Source of the DNA: Isoetes taiwanensis
Taxonomy: Eukaryota > Streptophyta > Lycopodiopsida > Isoetales > Isoetaceae
Assembly: GCA_021234155.1 (NCBI GenBank)
Contig: JAJEKV010000009.1
Span: 10,110,546 to 10,174,545 of the forward strand
Length of the DNA stretch: 64,000 nucleotides
Direction of reading: 5' to 3'
This document shows positions 9,990 to 21,239 of the stretch, piece after piece. How positions within the stretch are numbered: position 1 is the stretch's first letter; each line of letters starts with the position of its first letter. The position numbers and the translations under genes were made by a program. Below the pieces are notes generated by a model. It made no database searches and had not been told where the DNA came from. It worked only from the letters and a program-made list of their open reading frames with translations.

Positions 9990-12730
9990 CTTTAGCCACC
10001 AATTCTTGCAACTGAGACCTCACACTCATCGGGGATCACTCACGACAACGGCCTGGTCCCTACGGCCCAACCATAGTCTATCGTTTTCAAATGTTGGTAG
10101 CGTGGCGGGTCATTAGGATTCGGTCTCCAATTCTTGCTCCAGCAATCCCTATACTGCATTGCATATGAGGTACCCTTTCTTGCAACAGGCTCAAACCAAG
10201 AAACAAACACCTCTTCATAGTGAGGGAGATTAGGGTCCTCTACTGGGTCCTCTTCCGCAAAGGCCATCCACGTCGGGCAGTTATCATGTGGCCTTGATCG
10301 GCAAAGAGCATTCCTTTCTTCACATCTTGGTAGGGGTCGAATATTTCAACAGGGTTCTTGGGTCTACCGAGAAAGGCCCGACATAATGAGATGCACCAAT
10401 GTGTTCATCCACCAATAAGTTGTCGGGTTCTTCTAATGCGGTTTATCCGGTCTTTGGGCAACTGAATAGCAGTTCTACTGGGCTGAACGTCCCCAAGCAC
10501 TTTAACAAGGTGGACCAAGAGTCAATAACTTCATTCATATATGTGTTAGACCATGAGTTATCGCCCGCTCTAGAAATAGCTGCCCAGCTGCATCATGTAC
10601 TTGGCAATTGAAGCTCTCAAGGCACCTATATCTGCTCAAGCTCTACGATGGTCGCATCGACCTTAGGTGACCCTCTAGGAATCATAGGTAAGCCTTGGGC
10701 ATCCTCCTTCCACATTTTAATTCCCTTTTCAGGTAGCCACTCCCTATGCCCTGGCCTCATCTTGTAGAACATTAGTGGCCATCCATCATTCATGCAGAAC
10801 TTGAAGAGTAGAGGTTCCAAATGACCACATAAACGGTCCTTCTTATCAGGGATAAAACCTTTCACGAATTCTTTCCAGTTGGGAACCTCAGACACAAGGT
10901 AGGGCGTGAGAGACTTTGAACTACACCTTTGCACAAGAGTTGCATAAGCTCCGGAATAGTCAATGCATCTGATCTTCTCAACAGAGTGGAGTAGTTTCCA
11001 AAGAGGGCATCTATGTCATCGTGGGTATGTCCAACCATCATGAATCCCAGTTGCACCTGATCGAAGACACCTAACCAGACCAAATATGACAAGTAAGAGA
11101 AAAGATACCTGTTCTTGTTTTGTCCTGAGCAATTGTCTAGTCAAGCAAGTAAAGCCTCCTAGGCAACTTCTTTGGTATCAGAGGGCCCTTGATAGGAGGC
11201 ATAAAATCATTTCTAGTGCCATTCACCATTTTTGTCCTAAGGGCTTCCGTGTTCATGATTGCTCCACCCCAGCAGCTTCCTTGATGATCTGTATTTCTCA
11301 AATGACCCCAGTTGTCCTCAGATTGATTCTCTAGTGTTTTCAAGGTATGATTTAAAGATCCCACATGAAAATTCGAATCATCTGGCCAGAGGTCCAGCGA
11401 GAAGTGGCCCAAAGCACCTACACCATGCCCATGCATGAGAGCACCGAGAAGACTCACCTTCAACCGCTCACCCCTCCATACAGATTTTGCTAGCTTCTCC
11501 AGACGAGGAACCATTTCTGATCCATCTTATCATGTATAATGGTTAAGGCATTTTCAGGAGATCGATGAGACAAAGCTCTCCACGACCAACAGAGACTCCT
11601 CGCAGAAAGTTGGGCTGTCATGTGAGATTTCCTTTCCACTACGAGCTCTCTTCTTTCTCTCGGATCCCTAGTCTTGGCAAGTTTCTCCTTTATCACAATA
11701 CAGGTATTACACTTAGAAAATGCTATCCTTTTGGCGATTGCTACCTCTGAGTGGTTCTCCTTCCATGTTGACAAGAAGGACGATTGAGAAACATGTTTTC
11801 CTGTCATCTCGTGGACGGTTATATCTACCTCTTGATGTATGTCCTTTTTAGTCAAGATGGAAGGTAATCTCTTCACATTTTCTCTAGTTCCCCCACTCGT
11901 AACCTTTGAGCGGTGTGGCATAGTTTCAAAGATTTTCATCTATGTACATAGATAGCACAGCACCTCCGGCAAGTGTATGAGACCTTGGCTTCATGGACCC
12001 GGAGTTTCCATGCTCCGCAATCCTGTGCCCTTCCATAAAAAGCTTCCTCCATTTGTAAAATGTAGAAACTAGGATACCGTATGCACTATGCCATGCCTTC
12101 ACACAGACTTCCCTGTTGTTCAGCATTAGCTTTTTCACACATCCATTCTCTGAACAAAGATCTAGCATGTTGTACGCAAAAGTCGTACGTTCTGAGCTTT
12201 TCATGTTCCAGTAGAAGGTCCTCATGGCGGATACCTCCTTAATCGTGGAAATTAGCACAACATCTCTTCAAGCAAAGACATCGAGGACCTCGAATCGCAA
12301 GATAGCTTCGTGTGTGGTTTTCCTTTTCACCTTTTTTTTTTTTGTCGAAAGTCCCTCTCGCCTTCCCTTCACCATGTGGTAATTGTCTTTTTTTTATTAC
12401 TCCAGCCTCCTACCTGATGGCGTAAGCTTCCTTCTCAACCTCAGTCTCCTTCACGGCCGTAACTAGGCTAGAAACTGGAATACTGTCAACGAGAACCAAT
12501 GCTATTGGCCATCTCACCAAGTCATGCATCTGTGGCATTTCTGCACAAGCCTGACAGAGCATAGAAATCTTCTCGGGCATTGGCAACAAATTCATAACAG
12601 AAACCCCTATCCATGCTTCACCCAACTTCATGTCAGATACGGCATCGTTTGGATCTCGCAAAACGATGACACTGTAGCATAAGCCGGTTTGCGACTCGTT
12701 CAAGAACTCACATGTCTTTTCCACTAGTTT
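9990..12730 (-). pseudogene. DUF7869-type transposon-related protein gene, broken
   Basis: Reading from high to low coordinates, this is one protein spread over several frames. An N-terminal part (about 12724-12410) is followed by WHSAYGILVSTFYKWRKLF near 12100-12020. Next comes FSKCNTCIVIKEKLAKTRD near 11725-11670, a charged helix, and IIHDKMDQK near 11535-11510. Then come a segment with ALMHGHG near 11440 and VGHTHDDIDALFG near 11040-11002. The C-terminal WKEFVKGF...WPLMFYKMRPGHREWLP lies near 10880-10730. CxxC followed by a DGMDQ-like and a VGHTHEDID-like motif is the signature of proteins annotated as DUF7869, which are multi-copy in plants, protists and invertebrates and are probably transposon-derived. 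About six frame changes separate the blocks. Whether introns, decay or sequence error explain them cannot be decided by eye. Confidence 0.65.
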
Positions 12731-15600
12731 ATCCCCGCAAAATCCCCTCGCAATTCAATTGGTTCATTGTTTCCTTCACAGAGTTTACCGAACTTGCCAA
12801 TTTATCCGCTTTGATCGACCGGTGGTGTGCTAACATCGGGTCTTTGGAGTGATTTCATCATGAACGCCGCTTTTGGACCAAAGAATGAAGCTACCAACAA
12901 ATGTCCTCTAGGTGGTTCAATTCCGCTTCGAAACCAGCAGCGGGTATCCGCGCCCATCAAAGACAACGACTAGAGAAACTACTATCAATTAAATGCCGCA
13001 CGGGACGTTGTGGTGATTTTTGAAGTTATGCACTCGCCCTCACCCACCTTCTTCCCCAACGTAGAAAGACCGTAGAGCTTCCATCCCTAATAAAGTCAAC
13101 ATTTGCTTTCGTCAACATCGCGATGGCGATCTTACCGGACCTCATTAGAAGAAAAAATGCACGAGACTCAAAGACCCAAAGGGACGACATAATACCTCGT
13201 GAAGATCGCGGGCGATTCTCTTGAACACATGGGTATAAATGACGTAAGCACAAGACACCGACAGTAGGGGAGATCGTGGATCGATCCATCCGACCTCTAT
13301 GGTGGACCTTCAATCCTTCAAATCTACCTAGAAACTTTGTCTAATCTAACTAACCATTTAAAACCACCTATCCACTAGACTTACCTCGAAAAGATCGCGA
13401 ATCGCGATTAATTGGTAATCTCGCGTCGCTATGTAACCGCTATATGTTCGGGATGAACGCAATCGCGATTCTTTCATGCGCATATCCGAACAGTCGAACC
13501 GAAAGCAAAAAATAGATGCTTGAGTAAGTCTCGCAAATCAAATGTCTATGTGAATATTAATTGCATTTCCACAACGAAAATTGCCCGCCGCTTAATTAAA
13601 ATGGAGATCCGTCAGAATTGAACAAATGGGAGCAAAACCATTAGCACTACCATTAGCGTAAACCATTATGTTACCGCGGATATTCCCTCACTATCAATTA
13701 GTCCGAGAAATAAACAATTCAATTGGGCCTCGCTAACCGCATTATACGATCCCCGAACAAAGATATACCAAGAAAGAGATGGTGCATATGTTGTTATGGT
13801 TGTGAGGGCACTATTATAACCTATACATAAACAACAAATCGAAAATCTCTCCCGAATTCGACAACTTCTAGCCGGATAGACAAGTAAGGCATTAGGATTT
13901 TGTACCCTCAGAAGCTTAGAGTAGGCGAAGCGCCTTCAAGATGAGCACTATAGCCCCCGATGAGCGATCGAAGCCTCAAAAACCCAACGAGCCGGACGAG
14001 AAGAACGGCGCCTTCGAACACCCCGCCGATTAAATCGGAAATCCGCCCTCTTCGAAAGCCAAATTCAGGTTTAAAATTTGAAATCGATTGTCTCTTCGGG
14101 CCTTCAACCGCTCCGTAGGCGTCTTAATTATGGTTCCGTAGGGCTTTTATTACGCATACGCTTTTGAATTTGGAGGTGCACTTTATTACGCATACACTTT
14201 TTGAATTTGAATTTGTGTGTCCATTAATACGGGGGCCGCATTAATGGTGGGTATTTATGAATGCCTACCGTATAATGGCTGCCATTTATGGCGTGTCGTC
14301 GTCCGCTTGCGTGCGGATTAAATTAATCCGGCTTCCCCGGACCGAGATTTATTCTCGTGATCCCTTGACTTTCATTCCGCCCGGCCGATTTCGACGAAGC
14401 CTTCCACGATTCCTACCGCATTCGCCTCCTCCTCCCTTCCACCACGGTCCGAATCAACCCGTTTTTTCAAAGCTTCCCCGCCCGTGATCCATGGCACCAA
14501 AAAGCCCACCTCGAGAGAAGGTTAGTTCCAACCCCCTCGGCTCAAGAAGATCGCTGGTAGCGATTTCTTTCGATAGTGCATGTTCAATTAGACTCTTCAC
14601 CTTTTCGTAATTTAGTCATTAGAAGGTTCGGAACTCAACAGATCGCTGCGCGATCCCCGCTTTCGATCATATCGGACGGATCGCGCCCGCGATCCCGCTG
14701 ATTGCTCGGTAGCAGCCCACGTCGATCGTGTTGAAAGTGGTCAACAACATCGCGGTCGCGATCTTCTTGACAAACTCACCACCGCTGCGCGGCGCGATCT
14801 TCTGAATCACTCATGAGGATCGCGGGTCGCGATCGTCTAAGCTTCTTGAAGATCGCGACCGATCCTGCCGATGTTACTAAGAACTTGTGCATTAGGGAAT
14901 ACCGACCCACTTCTTACTTGCGACTCGGATTTGTATCGCGCCCGGGCGTTGAACCCAATAAGATCATCACACCTTCAAATGAAAGAAAGTGGTGTATAGA
15001 AATTGCACGTGCAATTCCACGTGCATTTAAAGGCGACCGCCGAAAAGACCTCTCGCTTGTTCCTCGTGACCGGCAAGAAAGCCGATGACATACAACAGTG
15101 GGAATTGCAATCGCTATGTGGGAAGGAACAAAAACAATGTCCAAGACGCTATTATATGCAACAGAGAGGACACACGTAATTTGCGCTTCATTGAGTATGT
15201 CCTTAAATGGACAAACTATGATCCCTCGCCATGGCGCCTAGCAAATTAAACAAGCCGCCAATCGGAAAGAATGTTCCGACCAAAGGCGAAAGGATACGGT
15301 ACCGGGTACCGCAGCCCTACTGAATCTACGCCTCGCATCGGAATAACGGGCAATAGGGATATATTGTCCGGCTTCGACATGCGTAAAAGGTTTGCGTGCG
15401 ATAAGAAACCACCTAGCATTGCACCGAAAGCTAAACGAGATGAGAAGATGCCTTCGTAATGGACACGAATTGGTTAAGGGCTCAGCGAAGAAAAACATGT
15501 GAAGCTCAGATATCTATAGCGTAGGCCTCTCAAACCCGAGCCCTCTCCCTGGAGCCTGCTTCCACCGCCCAACCATCTCACCGTTATAGATCCCGCCAAC
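12731..15600. other. Long stretch without a supported gene, CpG-rich
   Basis: No domain or credible open frame is visible on either strand. The sequence is rich in CG dinucleotides. CAG/CTG trinucleotides are very scarce in 13321-14280 (I count five). Repeated GATCGCG and CGCGATC words cluster near 13390-13465 and 14640-14870. It may be decayed transposon DNA, and its base composition may be distorted by base-calling errors. Confidence 0.5.
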
Positions 15601-15608
15601 CTCGCTAT

Positions 15609-18378
15609 TTGTGCTCCCCATCGCGTCCTAAAGATTCTACCATCCCAAAGTTCAGAATCAAACTCGGCAAACTCAATACTTCTGATAGCGCAGAACCTTC
15701 TTCTTCCAACACCCCCCCTTCCGTCTCAGGTGCTGCATCGTCCAAGAGGCTAGCATTTCCTATTGCTTCTGAACTGCCGACGGACCTCAAATTCAATCCT
15801 GAAGAAGAACGCAAATTGGCAGAACAAACTGCACAGAAGCTTGAACAATTCAAACGGTTCTACCCGCTTGGTGTGAACTGGTTTATGAAGGTTTCAATAT
15901 TCGATTGCGAACCAGCTCCTGCTAACCTCACGCATCGAATGCGTTCAAACGACCACGTGCAGACTCTCGTGAAGAGTTTCAAGACGTATCCTACGGAGGT
16001 GCTCACACCCGCCGATGTTGTCCCCTTCGACCCCATTACCAGGTGATTGTTATTGTTCATGATTTCTGGTTTGTGGCTGTCTAACTTACAAGTGCACATT
16101 ATTTCAGGAAAAAGATCACATGGAGTACAGAGGATGACTTGAAGGGCAAGAAATTTTGGATAATATCTGGTAACCACAGTATATGTGCAGCTCAACTGCT
16201 ATGTTGTATTGTTGGAGAACGGGAACAGCAGATGGAGTTTGCTAAAGCCTACGCGAGGAGAAGAACAAGAGTGCTTAACGGAAACTTGACAGATAGAGAA
16301 TATATTGAGTTGAGCATTCAGTGCAATGAAGTCATCGCTAACACTGTATATAGAGAGCCATTGTTAGAGAAGCTTCAACAGCCTACTTCAGATCAACATA
16401 AAGCGTATGGTTGTCCTCCTCAAGGTCCCATTGGTACCGCCACCACCACAAAGATGGAAGGTATTTTTATTATCTTTGCTCAAAAGACATCGGTGCCACG
16501 ATTTCCCCTAACCATTTGTTTTGTAGGACTTCCACGAGATAGCTACCACAACGTTGAAGGTGAAGGAGCTAAAGGACGCGAGAAGCAATTTATTTTATGG
16601 AGGAGCGGGTGTTCAAAAAAGTTAATGGAAGTGGCCAACAGATGGGTCAACAAGAAGATTTGTGATGAGCATGGAGATTTTCCTGATAAGCCCTCGAAGG
16701 ACTTCTTCAACAAAACCTGGTTAAGATACCTTCGAGGCATGTCTAATGCAGAGGCTTCTCGGCTTCTCGATGAGATTTTGGAAGGAAAGACATACGTTAA
16801 GGTGCAAAGCGGATATCATGGCAGTTTAATTGCCGCCAGCCCATTGATATTAGAAGCCCGACCTTCATGCGGAAAGAGATTTTGTCATACGATCCACGCC
16901 GCTCTTGTAAAGATTACACATTTTGGGAGGAGTTGCTTTCGACTTTCCCCGATTTCACCGGAACAAATGGATTCTCGGATATATCCGATTCGATACGAGT
17001 ATGCGGAAAGCAAATTACAATAAGGAGCATGTTGTGGGTAATTTGCCCGCTGCATTTCTAGAACCCATTAGATCGATTTTGAAACCCGAAGAGGCTATAA
17101 AGATCAAGGAGAAGAAAAATGTTGTGCATGTTTGAACAAAGGAAGGGATTCCCACCTCCACTCCGATTAAGGTCCGAGAATGCAACTATGGTGTTCATAG
17201 ACTTTAGAGGATTCTCTCGCATTGTGGACGTGCAAGAAATATATGGAACTCTTCACAAGAATATCCAAAGATGACAACCGCTAATATTTATCACCTTGTC
17301 ATTCTAATGCGGTCTCGCGAATTTGCCGTTAGCTTGTACAACCAAAAACAGATTCAAGGCGGGTCCCATATTTCAGAGGGTACATATGACGAAATGGGAT
17401 GGGTGAACAAGAAAAGGGTGAAGGAATATCGCGATTACATCACCCATATGTGCATTAACGTAGTTTACTCGAGTGGTGAACGCTGATAATGCCTGAGCTG
17501 GAGCTTCGTTTGACACACAAAAGGCCGCACCCACGTAAGACGCCCTTGCCACCAATGCCCGCCGCTGGTGACGAAGATAATTGATGAGAAAATGAAGAAG
17601 AAATGGCGGACATATTTCACGGCAAAACCCGTACAAGTTTGTCTGAATGGAAGGTGACCACGTGATGAAGTGCCGATGAAGACATCATATGCCTACTACC
17701 CGTTGACAAGCTTGTCTGCCGGCGGATGGTTGTGTTCTTGATTTCTTATCGCCAGGTAACGCTTCGCGGTGTCGCCTTATTGCAGGGAAAGAAGAGTATT
17801 GCTTTCAAAGCCCGTGGTAAAGTGTGCCGATTTCCGAGGGCTTTCTTGGATAAGCTCGAAAAATGGTCGACATTGCATACTGGGAGACAGATGACGAGGA
17901 TAAGGCGTGAGCCCGAGAATGATCCTCATGCGATCAATTTAAACATTACCCAACGAACGATATATCTAACATCGATTCAATCTTGGATCAAATGGATGAG
18001 AAAAGCTACGAGGAAAGAATGCGTGAAACGAAAAGACTTCGAGGCTACCGAGAAAGGTATTACTCGCTACCGAGCCCGTGTTTCAAAAAATTAGGGCTCT
18101 AAATGAAAAAATTGATGCCTACATGCCTTTTTGACAAAGGGGTCGAATTTCAATAATGAGGTATGGTCAAGGACCCCGCGGATCAAGAGGGTGAGCCATC
18201 AGGCACACAAGAGCATCAGGTTCCAGCAAAGAAAAAAACCAAACTCTTCCATGCACCCGATATCGCATGTGCTGAGCAGAGTGGCGCAGATGTCGAAGGG
18301 ACCCCCATGGATACTGACACCGAAGGACCGGATCCACATGTCCAACTCCTTGCGCAGCCATGTCCAGAAATCCCGTGA
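15609..18378 (+). pseudogene. Multi-exon gene with possible ParB-like segment
   Basis: I cannot name this gene with confidence. Exon 1 (15609-16042) starts MCSPSRPKDS, has a Ser/Pro-rich low-complexity part, then FNPEEERKLAEQTAQKLEQF and LTHRMRSNDHVQTLVKSF. Intron 1 is 16043-16107 (65 nt, GT-AG). Exon 2 contains KKFWIISGNHSICAAQLL near 16147-16200; an ISGNHS/GQHS-type motif in this setting resembles the ParB/sulfiredoxin-like fold. Intron 2 is probably 16461-16526 (66 nt). Exon 3 reads DFHEIATTLKVKELKDARS, then shifts frame at a run of A near 16615-16620 into LMEVANRWVNKKICDEHG. Coding-like but frame-broken sequence continues, including VLDFLSPGNASRC near 17730-17770, and ends in a natural-looking acidic tail (TPMDTDTEGPDPH) with a stop at 18378. 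It is probably a member of a multi-copy, transposon-associated family. Confidence 0.45.
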
Positions 18379-18429
18379 TAAAAACAAAGCTACACCGAGA
18401 TGGACACGTAAGATGTTTTCCAAAGGGGA

Positions 18430-19080
18430 CAGAACATGTAGCTAGGATAGTCACCGAGCTCTGTGTTGTACCCGAGACAAAGATCGAAACCCAGATGGAC
18501 TAATTTCTGCCCATATGGCAAAGAAATGTACATTGAAATGTTTGAGGAATACAAATTACAATGCTTTGAGTTTACTATTTCAGTTATTTTGTCTAAACAT
18601 TCCTTCACACGACAACTCACAATGTTCGCCACCGCGATCCTCATTATCACTTTCAATTCTTTTTATCCATGTGAAGAGCTTAACGGAATTGTAATATTAC
18701 ATCCATCGGCTGCCTAGGCAGCTTCAAATCTTCGTCGTGGCGATCCTGCTGAGTGTTTTCACTCTTTCCTGTGGACCGCTCTTGCTCCCGAAGGAGCTTG
18801 GGATAGCCTTATACATGTCCAAATCGGATACGTCGCTGTTTGTGCCCAAAAAGCAGCGGAAAAAACGTCAACTTTTACTCCGCTGCAACCATTTGCGGTG
18901 TTTTATAGACACCCAAGAACCTATTTCATGCTAAACGAGAATTCCGAAATTCTCTAATTAATTAAATCGTGCTTAGAATTGGTTACAGTATTCAAACCGA
19001 TGTTTTACACCACAGGTTGTGTCTAGTATAAGGGATTACTTGATTATTTGTATATGTAATCAAGTTTTTAGAGATTATGG
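18430..19080. other. Non-coding stretch
   Basis: I see no supported gene, repeat or motif here. Short open frames lack any recognisable composition. Confidence 0.5.
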
Positions 19081-19525
19081 ACATAACTTGTAATAGATAT
19101 GAGATTACTTGCTTATTCAGATTTTGAATACATTGTAAACACAAATTTGGAGTTGAATACATTGTAAACATAAACTTGGAGTTGAATTGGCAGTTTGCGT
19201 TTATGTACTAACAAGCCACAAATAACAAAGAGAATTGGAGTTTAAGTTTTTGTATTGTAATAGACATGACTTGCTTATTCAGATTTTGAATATATTGTAA
19301 ACACAAAGTTAGAGTTGAATTGGAAGTTTGAATTTATGTAGTAACAAGCCACAAAGAGAATTGGAGTTTTAGTTTGTGGAGTTTAGAGTTGAATTGGAAG
19401 TTTGAGTTTATGTACTAACAAGCCACAGAGAGAATTGGAGTTTTAGTTTGTGGAGTTTGTGTTTGTGTAGTAACAAGTCACAAAAGAATTGGAGTTTGAG
19501 TTTGTGGAGTTTGAGTTTATTATTA
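19080..19525. repeat. Imperfect minisatellite (GAATTGGAGTTT-type)
   Basis: Phrases such as GAGTTGAATTGGAAGTTTG, ACTAACAAGCCACA and GAGAATTGGAGTTTTAG recur four to five times with substitutions and missing sub-blocks. An ATTCAGATTTTGAATA block also occurs twice (near 19118 and 19277). It is a higher-order, decayed tandem repeat. Confidence 0.8.
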
Positions 19526-19529
19526 GTCC

Positions 19530-19856
19530 GCCTAACTTTATGCTTGGTGCCATCTGAATCTGCCCAGAAATCGGCAAGTAAGGTTTCTGAAAAAAATAAT
19601 ATTGCGAAGGAACATACCTGAGAAGCGATTTTCTTTCCATGGTTACGGTCAATGGTGAAAAACATGGGGCCAGTGCAACCAAAAAGTAGGTGTCGGATTG
19701 TCTTGCTATTCTACAGAAGAAACCATATCCATAAGGTGCCAGAATGTTGTCTTGCGAGGCTTGCCACAATTGTTTGAAATTCTTGATTACTTGGCGCAAG
19801 AAGCACCGGTTTCCCAGTTTCGAGAGTGCCTCTCCAGCAACAGGGGCAACCGACAT
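19530..19856 (-). CDS. Unidentified open frame, doubtful
   Basis: On the minus strand a frame opens MSVAPVAGEALSKLGNRCFL at 19856 and stays open into the adjacent minisatellite, with codons such as IKNFKQLWQASQDNILAPYG and FFCRIARQSDTYFLV. Composition in the first 90 residues is protein-like, but I recognise no family. The C-terminal part is only repeat sequence (Asn/Ser/Thr-rich), so the real gene, if any, ends or is broken near 19530. It may be a gene relic. Confidence 0.25.
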
Positions 19857-20199
19857 TTTACAGCCTATGATGGGTTTGGAGCAATCATTGGCATATTCTG
19901 GATATATATTGGCATATACCTAGAATATGCCACAAATCCACCTCAAGGAGGGCTTGCCCCCTTAGGGGCAACCCAAAAGATACATGGCCTTAATTAAAAC
20001 ATTTCCAACTATGATATTCAATAAAGCAGACAAAAACAAGAGACATAATCGTGGGCTCAACATGGAAATGGGGTCTCAAAATCCGTGTAGGATTTAACCT
20101 TGTGTTGACACCTGTCACATCCCTACAATCCAGAATGGAAAGAGGGATGCAAATTCCGTGCGGGTGTAATAGGTTTAACTTAATTAAATTACATTTAAG

Positions 20200-20365
20200 T
20201 TAAAGTTTCATTAAAAGTTTCGTATCATTCAAATTTTAGTTCATCCAAAACCATGTTTCACATTCAAAATTCTAGTACCAAGTTTCACATTGAAATGTTC
20301 ACACAGTTTCAGATTGAAATGTTGGTCACAGTTTCACATTGAAATGCTTGATCACAGTTTCATAA
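20200..20365. repeat. Short tandem repeat of GTTTCACATTGAAATG type
   Basis: About five imperfect copies of a 25-35 base unit built around AGTTTCACATTGAAATG follow each other, with spacers such as TTCACAC and TTGGTCAC. Confidence 0.75.
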
Positions 20366-20429
20366 ACATGTAAAATCATCAGACTGAAAATCCATCATCA
20401 AATCACAGCTTCAGAGTGAATTTTGCAGG

Positions 20430-20770
20430 AAACAACATCCCAACCTGCATGCATAAAGATTTGATATTTTTACTCCATCCCAACCTACATGCATAAAGAT
20501 TAAGAAAGAAAGCAACAAAAAGACAAAAAAACTCTAGCAATACCTAAAGCCCGAGTCGTCTTTCAGCCAGAAGATATTTGGAAATGCGCATTCCAACCTA
20601 TATGCACAAAAACTTAGAAAGAAATCATCAAATCACAAAAAAATAATGAAATACATATACTTGGAGTCGCATGCTGGCCAGGACTGCTGTCAAGAACCCC
20701 CATTCCACCTGCATTAAACAAAAACACAGATATAAGATAAAAAATCAACAAACTTTAAAAAATGCCTGTG
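20430..20770 (-). other. Ladder of repeated splice-acceptor-like blocks
   Basis: On the minus strand the block TTTATGCATGCAG followed by GTTGGGATG occurs at about 20460-20436. A near copy lies at about 20500-20475 and a diverged one at 20617-20590 (GCATATAG then GTTGGAATG). A related AATGCAG/GTGGAATGG lies near 20720-20701. Each looks like an intron 3' end followed by a similar exon start. This could be tandem duplication of an exon border in a non-coding or decayed gene. Confidence 0.35.
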
Positions 20771-21065
20771 AATACCTGCAATGGAAGCCCCAAAACTGAG
20801 AAAAGACGGCTGGCCGCCTTAAAAACTAGCTGCTGAAGCATCGAAACGAAAAATGAAGCAGCAAAATCCCAAAAAATGAAGCATCTAATCCACAAAATGG
20901 ATGAATGCCTTCTTGCACCAAATTGAGGGGCCCTATGAATGCAAAATGACGAGCCGAGAGGCCTCGAAGACGTCTCTCTGGCGGCGCCATAGCCGGACCT
21001 CCACCTCGCAGAAAACAGGGGAAAAAAAAAGGGGGGACAATTTTGATCCTCCATTCCATATTGTG

Positions 21066-21180
21066 AAGGCGTGGCCATTGGTCACCCATTCCGGTGTGGC
21101 CGGTGACCCGCTCCCGGCCCCGCCGGTAGCAGGGCCCTACTGGCCCACACCAGAATGGGGTCCCAATGGCCATGCCCCCA
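21066..21180. repeat. Inverted repeat (foldback) of about 115 bases
   Basis: The left arm near 21071-21103 (GGCCATTGGTCACCCATTC, then GGTGTGGCC) pairs with the right arm near 21143-21175 (GGCCCACACCAGAATGGGGT, then CCAATGGCC). The loop is very GC-rich. It is likely a small hairpin transposon or its TIR. Confidence 0.65.
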
Positions 21181-21239
21181 TACATCTCCCATGTGGAGTG
21201 AGTTGGTAAAGAGAAAAGTTCATACCGCCGCAAATTTTT

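Noticed and set aside
20755-21233. Minus-strand open frames of 107 and 135 codons
   Set aside because: They cross an inverted repeat and splice-like borders; the residues look random and no domain is visible.
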